DNA of 64,000 nt from the NCBI RefSeq assembly GCF_902148855.1, contig NC_043977.1, positions 11,554,016 through 11,618,015 on the forward strand, given 5' to 3'. Position 1 is the stretch's first letter; the number at the start of each line of letters is the position of its first letter. The stretch is from Sphaeramia orbicularis (lineage: Eukaryota; Chordata; Actinopteri; Kurtiformes; Apogonidae). This document shows positions 37,232 to 47,869 of the stretch, piece by piece. A model generated the notes under the pieces. The model did not search any database. It worked only from the letters and a program-made list of their open reading frames with translations, and was not told where the DNA came from. The translations under genes were made by a program, and so were the position numbers.

Positions 37232-38099
37232 CGTATTCAGATTGAGTACAGCAGCACCATCCCTGTTAGAAATCTAAGGGAAGAAACAACAAAGTGTTAA
37301 TGAAGCTGAGTGAGAAATCTGCCTTCCCTGAACCTACAACCACAACATGCATCTAACTCAATTTACACAGAGCGTAAGTAAAGACCAGGAGGAAACTGCC
37401 TCAGCCCAGTTTACCACAACAGTTATCCAACACTGTTTTCTTCGTATTGGCTGAGCTGTCATTCTTACATTAGCTTTTATATCCTCTTTAGACCTTAAGG
37501 GCCCGATGTATTGGGAGTTGCAACATTGGTTACTATGACAGAACAGTAAGAACAACAATAACAACAAAAAAAAATGGTGCATTTTATTCATAGACACTTT
37601 TTGAACCACTGCAAGACAACTTATGGTTGCACAAAGTAAAGTACAGATAGATCATAAAATCAAATAGAAGCAATACATACAATCTAAGATAAAATGTGTG
37701 CATTAGAGTTTGCATCAGATCAGATCAAATATGAGTCCAAGGTCTGAACACAAAATCATGTCGATGGGTTTTGCAAATGGACACAGAAAGAAGTAGTCCA
37801 CTCTTCATTTTGCCCATTTATATTATCTAATCATAAAGAGTTATTCTAAATTATTCTAAGAGTATATATCTGCTTTTCTTTTTTTGTATTAAATCTGTGT
37901 CTAATTGCCCAACGGAGGAAAAAATGCTTTACTATTTCTCACAAGGTTAATTTTTTCACTGAAAAAAATTTAAATAATAAGAGAGTATGAGGTTTTTCAG
38001 ATAAGATGGAGGATCACAGTGGTGGGGTTTGAGTGCTTGAATGACCCTCAGACATCACAATTGTGGACGGTTCACTGGCTACAGAACAACAAACACTTC
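37232..38099. other. receptor upstream flank
   Basis: The first 130 bp are homologous to the upstream flanks of the receptors at 41493 and 48670 (shared phrases CCCTGTTAGAAATCTAAGGG, AACCTACAACCACAACATG). The rest is AT-rich with no recognised feature. Confidence 0.5.
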
Positions 38100-38245
38100 C
38101 ACTTGCGTGTGGACAGGAACCCCCTGAAGAAAGAGCAGGCAAGTTGACCAGCTACATAATACAGTAGGTCTTTGGTATGAATGAGCCACATAACCTCAAT
38201 GTGGCTGTTGTTCGTGAGCTTATCAATAACAAATAATAAGATATC
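38100..38245 (-). pseudogene. olfactory receptor fragment
   Basis: On the minus strand a short stretch resembles the second extracellular loop of the neighbouring receptors: a decayed SHIxxxMWLIHTKDLLYY followed by the clear VAGQLACSFF (compare IPKIYCINYLIGQLACSF). DNA similarity to the receptor at 36311 covers only about 130 bp (AAAGAGCAGGCAAGTTGACC and AGTAGGTCTTTGGTATG). The rest of the gene is absent, so it is a relic. Confidence 0.7.
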
Positions 38246-38899
38246 TGTGTAGGTGTTAATCCATATGCAAATGATCATTAGCATATGGATTAACACCTAC
38301 ACAGACCACTCCCCCTGCAGGTTTATTAGTCCAGTCTCCCCCAGCAGTTATTACCCTCAGCCCTCGCCACAGGGTATTGTCATCGGTTCGTCTTCCATCT
38401 GTCCGTCTGTCTGTGTGTGCAAAACCTTTGGTGTGGACTGAAGGCCAAGGGTTTTCAAGTGCGAGCAAGTTATGTTTAGAACTGAAGAAGTCTCTTGGAT
38501 GAGAGACGAAACGTTTTCAAAAGAGCTAAACCAGTCCAGTTGAACAGCGAAGAACTACCAAGAAGTACAAATAGGGGTTTTTAAAAATGAGCACGGGCCA
38601 TGTACAGTAAACAAACATATCAACGAGACCAAAAACATGTCGAACTGAGGAGATGCCGAGATCCATGAGCTGTTGTCACTTCAAGCGGAGGAGTCTATCC
38701 ATGCTAACATTTGCGGAACGGTGAAAAACGGTCCGAATCCGGAAAGGTTTGCTAAGAAGCTATGCTATGCTCAGGGTATTTCCGCAAGTTAGAGCCTACA
38801 CCACTATACGCTGTGCTACTCCCCCTTTGATTCCGGAACGCAGGTCCGCTGTGTAAAAGTCCAGCCAGTTTCACCTCTGTTACTCCTTTGGCTTGGCTA
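38246..38899. other. no gene; inverted repeats and a stem-loop repeat
   Basis: A near-perfect inverted repeat surrounds 38279: GTGTTAATCCATATGCA followed within a few bases by GCATATGGATTAACACC. At about 38486-38505 a hairpin AGTCTCTTGGATGAGAGAC with flanking GAAACGTTTTC matches a phrase that is common in fish dispersed repeats. No coding sequence recognised. Confidence 0.5.
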
Positions 38900-39490
38900 C
38901 GGAAATCGGTCAATGGTGGCAAAAAGGCGGGATCACCATCTCACCTTTTTTCTGGTATCTCTGTGTAAAAGTGGCTATAGTGAAGGCCTGCCCTGGAAAA
39001 AAACTCTGTCTGGATGGGAGCATATGTTCCTCTAAAACCTGTATATACCTTTCAGCACTGATAGTGCCTTCCCAGATATACAAACTACACATTCTATAGT
39101 CACTAATGTAGCTACATACCATCCCAGATACAGGCTTTTAAACTGAGCACTGATAACAAGCCTGATGCTCCCTCTGCTTTTTAAGACACAGTGTCCATGG
39201 TTTTGGGACAGCGTTGCCTCTGTATGATGGTACCTTGGAGCTCCAATTAAAATACTCAGAAAGACACTGATCGTCTAATGACCATTTTTTTATTCTGAGG
39301 ACGAATGAGCAGAGTAGTTTCTCCACAACTGTTTCCAAGAAGGATTTCAAACTTTGATTCATCTGGCCTATGGATCATGTTGACGTATGGTTTCGTCTTG
39401 ACATGATAGAGCTTCAAACCTGTATTTGCGGATGGCGCAATTAACTGTCTTCAAAGACATGGATTATGGAAGTGGTCCTGAGTCCAGGCA
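38900..39490 (-). mobile_element. Tc1-like transposase remnant
   Basis: Minus-strand frames show pieces of a Tc1-type transposase: SKFEIFLGNxxEKLLC near 39350, HQACYQCSV near 39160-39140, MVCSYISDYRMCSLYIWEGTISAERYIQVLEEHMLPSRQS near 39120-39010. Several frames are needed and no terminal repeats are seen, so it is dead. The same part of the family recurs at 47180-47660 and 50336-50947, all in the same orientation. Confidence 0.7.
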
Positions 39491-39499
39491 GGGATTTAC

Positions 39500-39903
39500 T
39501 AGCCTGGCCATCCATTCGTTTTTTTCAGTGTATTCAACTGTGAGAAAACAGTCTAGAATTACAGACATGCACAATCTACTCTATACCAACCAATCACAAG
39601 TCTGGGGGGGCGGGTGTTTTGCAATGCATCATACACACCAACTTCTCTTTGTCGCGAGTCAAAGTCAGTTCCAAGTCCACAAATCTCTTTACAACTGTTG
39701 TCGGTTTTTTACTTGATTCAAAAATGAGGATTGAATTATAGCTTACACCAATGTATTCTTAAGTTTTTCTGTCAAAAGCATCACGTCCACCTTATCTGTG
39801 ATTTTACTCGGCGCCTGTTAGTCCTGTCTTCATATTTGGATTCCAGCCCTGCCATTTCAGACGGATTTCTGATTGTGAAAGGCGGATGTCTGGCCAGGCT
39901 AGT
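39500..39903. mobile_element. inverted-repeat element (MITE-like), 404 bp
   Basis: Left end TAGCCTGGCCATCC and right end GGATGTCTGGCCAGGCTAGT are inverted copies with a four-base insertion. The direct repeat GATTTAC flanks both sides (39493-39499 and 39904-39910), fitting a target-site duplication. The interior has no transposase. Family not assigned. Confidence 0.65.
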
Positions 39904-40540
39904 GATTTACAGAAAAGAATATTATTGTAATCAGGGGCAAAAATCTGCCTCTGATTGGCTCATCAGTCCTTGTGCTTAAAGTTAACCAATTTAATCAGTG
40001 AAGACAGCGAGTACTAGCCAATTAGAGGCAGAGTGGGGCGGGTCATGGCCTCACTATCCTTGGGGAAAACATGGTCAATGTGGCTCAGATACATGTGAAT
40101 AGTACACAGCAGCGGGATTTAGAAGTGGGTTTACACAGTGCTGACCAGTGTTTACCCTGGGCTACACCAGTGCTGATAAATAGTAATCTAAATGGTAAAG
40201 TGAGGTTTATGGTGTGTTGTTTCTGAAGACCTGCATGAGCTTGTTAATAAGCATTAGCTACTAGCTTAACCGGGATGCTAATAAAATGATGTTAAATTGG
40301 GGAAAAGGAGGACAACTGCTGTTGTTCCTATTACAAGCGTGTGCTTGTTGATCAATTGGTGTGATAAATGACTAACTGTCTTTCACTGGTCGTGGTTTTA
40401 TATCTCCGTTTTCACTGGTGACTGAGTCTGGGTCTGCCTTTCTAAAAATAGAAACAACGCAGGTGCCGCTCGCGCTGTAAGTTGCCGAGACACTTTTGGC
40501 CTGTACCGCTGTGAGGAAGGGGGGGGGGGTCCAAAACTTT

Positions 40541-40579
<39 letters not shown>

Positions 40580-40664
40580 TTTTTTTGTTTGTTTGTTTGT
40601 TTTTTTCACTTTTATTGTATATAGAACCACTTGTATCGTGCCTTCATTGGATCTTGATTTTTTA

Positions 40665-40713
<49 letters not shown>

Positions 40714-41492
40714 AGACATGTCCCCCCTGTCCCCTCCGGGATTTCCAACAATGACCGTAATCATATAATTATGATATTATCATATTATTAACATGGACAT
40801 TACAGTCACATTGGAACTGTAAGTATGCTATAAATATAATGTAGGTACTAAAATACTTGAATCTACAATAAAATATCAGATGTGAGAATTCTGCTCATGT
40901 TTAAATTCTGTTTAAATTGCAGTTTAACACATTGATGAAAAACATTACAAATGTGTTGTGTTTTACACTCAGTCAGTAGCAGGTCCACAGGTTTTCTTTT
41001 CTTTCTTTCTTTTTTTTTTTTCTTTTTTAAATTTGAGAAGTCTGATTGTCGTTATGAGGTTTTGCATCTTGTAGTTGATCAGTTACCATTAATGAGGTCT
41101 ATGCTGATAATTGAAAACAAATGTATTTAGTTAAGAAGAAGCCTGACAATCTGTACATTTAACAATGAGATTTAGTTTGAATGATTTATGAAACTTTCTA
41201 ACATTAATATGCTGTTTTTCCAAAATGTTACAATGAAGCCATCACAGCAGGTTTTTGAGCATATTTATTTATTATTGTTGTATGATACAGCAATTAGACA
41301 GTCTTTATATTTAATTTCTTGAACTCATCACAGAAAAACATGACATACGTTTTGTTCATACTGTCTACAATGAAACACTAGTACATTCTTATTTGAGGTT
41401 CTCATATCATATGTCCAACCACAACTATTTTTAATATAGAAATGTTTTACAGTGTTTTACAGCAGTTTTAGATAAATTACTACTTCTCTAGT
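39904..41492. other. intergenic with microsatellites and an inverted repeat
   Basis: CTGCCTCTGATTGGCT near 39952 and its inverse AGCCAATTAGAGGCAG near 40016 form a 16-bp inverted repeat about 50 bp apart. A G run (40519-40529) with TA repeats (40541-40576), and GT repeats (40665-40711) follow. From about 41160 the sequence is homologous to the 3' flank of the receptor at 48670. No gene seen. Confidence 0.5.
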
Positions 41493-42440
41493 TCAAGACT
41501 TTAGTCTCAAACTCCTACACTTTCTACAAAGAAATTGTATAATTCTGTTTCTTATTTGTGTTAATATAAAACCATAGATGAGAGGATTGAAGATAGGAGG
41601 AATGACAAGAAATCCCATTGCCATGAAATTCTGAGCACCCTGGGATATTTTTGAGCCAAACCTGATATACAACACATCAAAAAGGAAAGAAAAAGCAAAA
41701 GTAATTAAACAGAATAAATGTGGCAGACATGTTTGCATGAATTTACTCCTGTTTTCTTTAGATGTTCTACATGTTTTAAGCAGATAGAAATAGGACCAAA
41801 TGACAACAATAAAATGGCCAAAGTAAAAAGTGTAGTTAAACGCTGGAACAGCAACATGTGCAACAGAGAAAGAGCAGGCAAGTTGACCAACTAAATAATT
41901 AAAACAGTAGATTTTTGGTACGTGTGAACCACATAAGCTCAGTGTCAATGTACTTACTGTGCTTAACAATAACAGACAAAAAGGTATAAGCCAAGCAAAA
42001 AACAGAAGCACACCAATTCTGTGTTTAGTCATCACAGAGTGGTACACTAGAGGTCGACATATCGCCACATATCTGTCAAAGGCCATGAGGACAAGAATAG
42101 ACAAATCAGCACAAACAGAAGAATGAATGACGAACCCCTGCAGAAGACATCCAGCATAAGAAATAACATGATTAGTCGACAGGAGATCAATGAGGAATTT
42201 GGGGTAAAATCCTGCTGTGCCATAAAGTCCATTAATGCACAGATTACACAGGAAAACATACATGGGTTCATGAAGACTCTTATCCACAATAATTGTCACA
42301 ATAATGGTCACATTTACCAGCCAGATCACACAGTAACACAATAATGTTAGAACAAACAGAATGATCCTGTACTTTTCTGTACCACTCAGCCCTGACAGAG
42401 TAAACAAAGTTATAACTGAAACATTATTAGTCATATTCAC
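41493..42440 (-). CDS. olfactory receptor, fish delta-like group, 315 aa
   Basis: Single-exon odorant GPCR. Sequons NMT (2-4) and NVS (6-8), LHEPMY at 56-61, C98, MAFDRYVAIC at 119-128, loop cysteines C170, C179 and C189, NPLIYG at 285-290, basic tail RKCRSLRLKS. Intact. By my eye count it differs from the receptor at 48670 at about 28 of 315 residues. The two also share their first ~270 bp of upstream flank almost base for base (42441-42710 versus 49618-49888), so they are a recent tandem pair. Differences are not even: several fall in 107-110, 155-162 and 174-186 (TM3 start, TM4, second extracellular loop), which are regions that line or cap the odorant pocket. Confidence 0.94.
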   Translation of the reverse strand: MNMTNNVSVITLFTLSGLSGTEKYRIILFVLTLLCYCVIWLVNVTIIVTIIVDKSLHEPMYVFLCNLCINGLYGTAGFYPKFLIDLLSTNHVISYAGCLLQGFVIHSSVCADLSILVLMAFDRYVAICRPLVYHSVMTKHRIGVLLFFAWLIPFCLLLLSTVSTLTLSLCGSHVPKIYCFNYLVGQLACSFSVAHVAVPAFNYTFYFGHFIVVIWSYFYLLKTCRTSKENRSKFMQTCLPHLFCLITFAFSFLFDVLYIRFGSKISQGAQNFMAMGFLVIPPIFNPLIYGFILTQIRNRIIQFLCRKCRSLRLKS

Positions 42441-43596
42441 ATTGATAAAAGTACCGTCATCCCTGTTAGAAATCTAAGGGAAGAAAGAAGAAAGTGTTAA
42501 TGAAGCTCAGTAGGAAATCTGCCTTCACCGAACCTACAACCACAACATGTATCTAACTCATTTTACACAGAGTCTGAGGTCTTTTTCTGACATGTGCTTT
42601 TATATCCTCTTTTTGTTGCATTACGTCATACAACAGACCTTCAGGACCTGATGTACTGGGGGAGTAACAACACTGAGGTCTGAAATCATCATGTAATATG
42701 TGAGTCCCTATAGAGCGCTGTTTGACTGTTAAGTATAGTGAGGGTATCTTAAATTAAAAAAAAACATATATGAATATAACACTGGTCTTCGAGTAAAAGG
42801 CTTCCAGAATAAAAGTAGTGAAATTTTAGTGAGACACTGATGAAGAAAAATCAAGTCAAAAAATGGCTGGTTGGCGGAAGTTTCCAAGATACAGTCTTGG
42901 GTCAAAATGTGAAATTTGAGAATATATGAGAGAATATGTTTTACTCCAAAGAAATAGTTGTCTCAGATCTACTTGAAAACATTGTCTGCACATAACAATA
43001 CATTCACTTCACAGGTTCTATCCAGTGGAAGATTTATAAAGTGTATAAATGTACATAAACCAACATATATGTGTAATAACACTTCATCATATACCTTGAA
43101 AACATCAGCAACCAGCACTTTTGTCATTTGTTTTCCAACTAATCTTACTAAAATACATAACATTTAACGCATTTAATCTCTGAAGCAGATAATTTAAAAA
43201 ATAAAAATTGTAGATCAGTGTTATCATACTTGTATGGATCAACATAAAAATCAGTTAAATATCCCTAGTTAGCTGAAATCAAATGATTAGTTTATCAAAC
43301 AACCAGTAAATGATTGAAGGGCATACGAGAATCACTGTGTAACATGTGAATACAAACAGAATACAATCAGTGGACATTCTCAGAAACCCACATTTTATTC
43401 ACATTAGAATGTAGAAATCATTGAAAAAAAATGTAATCTGAAAAAATGCACCATTTTACAAAAAAAGGCAATTTTGAGTTTGATGATTTGATTGGAATTT
43501 TAAGAATTATGCAACACATGAGAAACCTTGTCTTACACAAAATAATTAAGTCAGCTTCATGATCAGAGTATGTGGGATGGACTGTGATCTGGTTAA
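42441..43596. other. receptor upstream flank and intergenic
   Basis: 42441-42710 is the duplicated upstream flank shared with 49618-49888, including the conserved CCCTTAG / ATTTCTAACAGGGATG acceptor-like junction (minus strand, near 42475-42455). The remainder is AT-rich without recognised genes. Short opposing frames at 42958-43167 mirror each other. Confidence 0.5.
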
Positions 43597-43834
43597 ACAA
43601 ATAACAGCCACCGGGACAATGGCTAATCTGTGCTGAACAAAGATGTGTACATGTTGACATATGCCGTTCACCAGTGTAAAGTCACCCTCTCACCACATTT
43701 AAGTCAACGGGTTCCTCTACTCAGGTGCTTATTCAGAGTCTGAGGACCCCGTCCCTGGTCGGCTGAACACTACTGTTGCTCTGTTAGGTAATACTAATAC
43801 TAATACAAATATTAATACTAATACTAATACTAAT
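43597..43834. repeat. direct-repeat block F, first copy
   Basis: About 240 bp beginning AAACAAATAACAGCCACCGG and ending in (ACTAAT)n. It is repeated nearly base for base at 46746-46985. It directly precedes the hAT element at 43835. No coding function recognised. Confidence 0.85.
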
Positions 43835-44569
43835 CAGTCCCTCCAGGAATTCACGAAGTTGCGATCGCAACTCTTAACGCAAATTCAACCAATCACCGAA
43901 AATTCTGCACAGCACTGCAATTTCATCCAATCACTGTGAATTTTTCGCAAATTTGACTAATCACCTTAGCCCCCTTTCGCCCACCCCTGTCTACATGACA
44001 TGTACATCATCACATTCACTTCCTTGTTGATGGTTGAGAAGATGAAGACATGTGCGATTCAAAACACACATTTTTACCAAAAAATATCACTGCCAAAGTT
44101 CGTGCAAGTCAGTTTCCAGATGTGTTACACAGAAGCAGAAGTATACTGTTCTGCACTGCCTGCAATATTGTGGTGGAACACAAACAAAAGTGGCTGCTCC
44201 ACAGACACTTTTCAACCACAAAACATGCAGGAGAACGGCTGAAACTGGAAGAGGAAAGACGAGACAAGTCCCAATGACAGAGGCTGTTGGATCCAGAACA
44301 ACAGCAGGAGCTGAAAGGGTCAAGGTTACTCTAGGTCTACTCTATAAGGCAATAGAAGAGAAGAAGAAAGAACCTGTGGAGGCATGCTTTCCTTTTGTGT
44401 ATTTTGTGTGTGTGTGTGTGTGTGTGTATACGTAAGGGAGTGTGAGCGCAAGTCTGTGTGTGGAATTAAAAAACAAGCTCACAAACGAAAATAGTAATTA
44501 AACTTGGTGTTAATATTAATGTTTACTTTTATGTGTTAGAAAGCAACCCAAGTTTGGTTGACCTGTGTG

Positions 44570-44630
<61 letters not shown>

Positions 44631-45159
44631 GTGTGTGTAAAACCCATCTAACCCTAACCCTAAATATTCTACTATATCATTAAGGAAGCAAAAGTCATGT
44701 GTTGTGTTGTATAAATGTCAGATGGGGGTGGGATTTAATCAGTTTTCTTCTTCCCACTCCTTTTTCAGCAGTACATATTGAATTTACTTTGTTATTACTA
44801 GTGTACATGTCAACTGTTATTTTGACTTGATCATCTTCATTAATGTATTTGCTCTGATATTAGTTCCTTGTACACAAAAAATGTTTAAATTTTTCTTCTA
44901 CTCAAAACAAATAAATGAATGAATGAAAAGAAGCCTGTTTTGTTTAAAATCATTGCTTCCTGGTGCTTTTTAAGGCTAAAAACTCAAAAAAGTCTGTTCT
45001 AGGTAGTTTGCAAATGCCCATGTTCCTGTGACTTTAATAAAAGAAACCTCAAATCATCGCAACTTTCACCGCAATTTTCTGGAAAAGCTGCCGCAAAATC
45101 AGGCATTTTAGGCCACAATAATAAAAATAAATAAATCCTGCGAAATCCTGGAGGGACTG
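43835..45159. mobile_element. hAT-type element with CGGBP1-like finger remnant, 1.3 kb
   Basis: Ends CAGTCCCTCCAGGA and TCCTGGAGGGACTG are perfect 14-bp terminal inverted repeats; adding the outer AAT/ATT gives 17. The subterminal part is GCGATCGCAA-rich, typical of fish hAT elements. The 8-bp flanks do not match, perhaps because the left flank is an ACTAAT microsatellite. The interior holds a short zinc-finger frame (see 44050-44277), GT microsatellites, and near 44700-44935 the 3' end of a LINE with (AATGA)n-like tail. Too short to encode a full transposase. Confidence 0.75.
44050..44277 (+). pseudogene. BED/CGGBP1-like zinc-finger N-terminus of a hAT transposase
   Basis: A 75-codon frame reads KNITAKVRASQFPDVLH, then LFCTACNIVVEHKQKWLLHRHFSTTKH, then a charged ERLKLEEERRD tail. 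The CxxC and HxxxxH spacing and the surrounding wording match the CGGBP1-type finger found at the N-terminus of one hAT transposase lineage. The frame ends soon after (TGA at 44275), and the catalytic RNase-H-like and dimerisation parts are missing. It lies inside the hAT element 43835-45159. A host-adopted short protein is possible but unsupported. Confidence 0.6.
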
Positions 45160-45309
45160 ATTAATAACGTACTGCATGTATTTGGATGAAAGGGATGTTG
45201 TTCTACAATGCATTTGTATATATAAGTTATTTATTACAAAAAACGTTTGTTATAACTGTGTAACAGCACAACAGGAAAGAGAAAAACTAAGGATCAGGCT
45301 CTCAGGTTG

Positions 45310-46505
45310 TGTGGCCCTATGCTCTGATTGGCTGGTGTTCTGTGACGCTGCACTCTCATTGGCTGACGTTGTGTGACGCTCCGTTCTGATTGGATGATGT
45401 TCTGTGATCCTGCGCTCTCATTGGCTGGCGTTCTGTGATGCAGCGCTCTCATTGGCTGACGTTCTGTGACGCTCTGCTCTGATTGGCTGGCGTTCTGTGA
45501 CGCTGCGCTCTCATTGGCTGGCGTTCTGTGACGACGCGCTCTGATTGGCTGACGTTCTGTGATGCTACGCTCTCATTGACTGGCGTTCTGTGACACTGCG
45601 CTCTGATTGGCTGACGTTCTGTGACGCTACGCTCTCATTGGCTGGCGTTCCGTGACGCTGCGCTCTCATTGGCTGACGTTCTGTGATGCTGCGCTCTCAT
45701 TGGCTGACATTCTGTGATGCTGCGCTCTCATTGGCTAACGTTGTGTGACGCTCCGCTCTGATTGGCTGATTTTCTGTGACGCTGCGCTCTCATTGGCTGA
45801 CATTCTGTGATGCTACGCTCTCATTGGCTGATTTTCTGTGATGCTTCGCTCTGATTGGCTGGTGTTCTGTGACGCTGCGCTCTCATTGGCTGACGTTCCG
45901 TGATGTTTCGCTCTGATTGGCTGGCGTTCTGTGACGCTGCGCTCTCATTGGCTGACATTCTGTGATGCTACGCTCTCATTGGCTGACGTTCTGTGATGCT
46001 GCGCTCTCATTGGCTGATGTTTTGTGATGCTGCGCTCTCATTGGTGATGTTCTGTGACGCTACGCTCTCATTGGCTGGTTTTCTGTGACGCTACACTCTC
46101 ATTGGCTCACTTTCTGTGACACTGTGCTCTCATTGGCTGACATCCTTTGATGTTCTGCTCTTATTGGCTGGCGTTCTGTGACGCTGCGCTGTCATTGGCT
46201 GACTTTCTGTGACGCTCCACTCTGATTGGCTGGCGTTCTGTGACATTGCGCTCTCACTGGCTGGTGTTCCTTGACGCTGCGTTCTCATTGGCTGGTGTTC
46301 CATGATGGTGCGCTCTGATTGGTTGATGTTCTGTGACGCTGCGCTCTCATTGGCTTACGTTCTGTGACGCTTCACTCTCATTGGCTGGCGTTCTGTGACA
46401 TTCCGCTCTGATTGGCTGGCATTCTGTGACGCTACACTCTCATTGGCTGGTGTTCTGTGACGTTCCACTGTGATTGGCTGTCATTCTGTGAGGCTCCGCT
46501 CTCAG
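45310..46505. repeat. 31-bp minisatellite with CCAAT and TGACG motifs, ~38 copies
   Basis: Units are built from CGCTCTCATTGGCTGACG followed by TTCTGTGACGCTG. Nearly every unit contains ATTGGCT (an inverted CCAAT box) and TGACG or GTGACGC. Copies vary at a few positions (CTCTGATT versus CTCTCATT, GACG versus GGCG). The period of 31 bp is close to three helical turns. No open frame of note. It is bounded on the right by a second partial copy of the hAT element (46511-46740). Confidence 0.95.
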
Positions 46506-46510
46506 TGGTT

Positions 46511-46740
46511 GCTCAAAACAAATATATGAATGAATGAATAAAAGCCTGTTTTGTTTAAAATCATGGCTTCCTGGTGCTTTTTAAGGCTAAAAACTAAAAA
46601 AAGACTATTCTAGATAATTTGTAAATGCCCATGTTCCTGTGACTAATAAAAGTAACCTCAAATCATCGCAACTTTCACCGCCATTTTTGGAAAAGCTCCC
46701 GCAAAATCAGGCATTTTAGGCCACAATAATAATTTTTTAA
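46511..46740. mobile_element. partial second copy of the hAT right half
   Basis: Matches 44903-45125 of the first copy nearly base for base (AAGCCTGTTTTGTTTAAAAT, CATCGCAACTTTCACCG, GGCATTTTAGGCCACAATAA). It includes the LINE tail, so it derives from a copy that already carried the LINE insertion. It lacks the terminal CTGGAGGGACTG. Confidence 0.85.
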
Positions 46741-46745
46741 AAATT

Positions 46746-46990
46746 AAACAAATAACAGCCACCAGGACAATGGCTAATCTGTGCTGAACAAAGATGTGTA
46801 CATGTTGACATATGCCGTTCACCAGTGTAAAGTCACCCTCTCACCACATTTAAGTCAACGGGTTCCTCCACTCAGGTGCTTATTCAGAGTCTGAGGACCC
46901 CGTCCCTGGTCGGCTGAACACTACTGTTGCTCTGTTAGGTAATACTAATACTAATACTAATACTAATATTAATACTACTACTACTAATAA
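46746..46990. repeat. direct-repeat block F, second copy
   Basis: Near-identical to 43597-43834, from AAACAAATAACAGCCACC to the ACTAAT microsatellite, here followed by ACTACTACT and unrelated sequence instead of a hAT element. Confidence 0.85.
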
Positions 46991-47179
46991 TAATGTTTAT
47001 TTACACAGCACTTTTTGCAGAAAGATTTCACAAAGTGCTTTACAATAAAATCAGAAGTAAAATAGATAGGCAACAAAAACACAGTTACGTACACAGGTAT
47101 AAAACATACAGCTACAAACACAGACACAAAAACATAAAAGAAAATGGTGATAAACCCCCCACCTCCCAACTAAAAACCT

Positions 47180-47660
47180 GTCTAAACAAGATCATGTTTA
47201 TAATTGTCCAGCTGAAATATGCAAGACCTTCCCCTAAAAAGACTTTGTCTGGATGGGAGCATGTTTTCCTCTAAAACCAGTATAAACCTTCCAGCACTGA
47301 TGGTGCCGTCCCAGGTGTTAAAGCGGATCATTCTACAGGCACTAATGTAACCCCATACCATCACAGATACAGGCTGTTGAACTACGCACTGATAAAAAGC
47401 CTGATGGTCCCTCTGCTTTTAAAGATGCAGTGTCCATGGTTTCCAAGAAGGATTTCAAACTTTGATTCATCTGACCTTAGAACAGTTTTGGACTTTGCCT
47501 CAGTTCATTTTAAATGAGTGTTGGTCCAGAGAAGACAGTAGCATTTATGGATCATGTTGACGTATGGTTTGTCTTTACATGATCAAGCTTTAACCTGCAT
47601 TTGCAGATGGCACAGTGAACTGTGTTCACAGACAATGGTTTATGGAAGTGATATTAGCAT
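47180..47660 (-). mobile_element. Tc1-like transposase remnant
   Basis: Minus-strand phrase MMVWGYISACRMIRFNTWDGTISAGRFILVLEENMLPSRQSLFRGRSCIFQLDN near 47364-47205 corresponds to the mid catalytic part of Tc1 transposases (usual form MVWGCISA...). Upstream parts near 47470 and 47630 match the remnant at 38900-39490. Broken. Confidence 0.75.
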
Positions 47661-47685
47661 GTGACCCATGGGGAACCACAGGTGT

Positions 47686-47687
47686 AG

Positions 47688-47730
<43 letters not shown>

Positions 47731-47742
47731 GGGGGGGGGGGG
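47686..47742. repeat. (GT)n microsatellite followed by a G run
   Basis: About 20 GT repeats followed by about 15 G. It is mirrored by a proline/threonine-histidine reading on the other strand that is not a gene. Confidence 0.9.
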
Positions 47743-47869
47743 GTAGCGGTCTGTGATTGTTGGAGTGGTGCAAACTGAAAAGGCTTTACTATTCCTGTAA
47801 CTCTCCAGGCCCACTCCACTGCTGTATGAGCCCCTCGGGAATGCTGAGCCCCATGAATTGGTCATGTTT

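Noticed and set aside
38481-38525. Possible hammerhead ribozyme core (GGATGAGAGACGAAACG)
   Set aside because: The pairing is a simple hairpin of GTCTCT with AGAGAC, and the CTGATGA core is broken by an extra base, so a ribozyme is not supported by reading alone.
45310-46505. CRISPR-like array
   Set aside because: The 31-bp units are contiguous repeats without unique spacers, in a vertebrate nuclear genome; it is a minisatellite.
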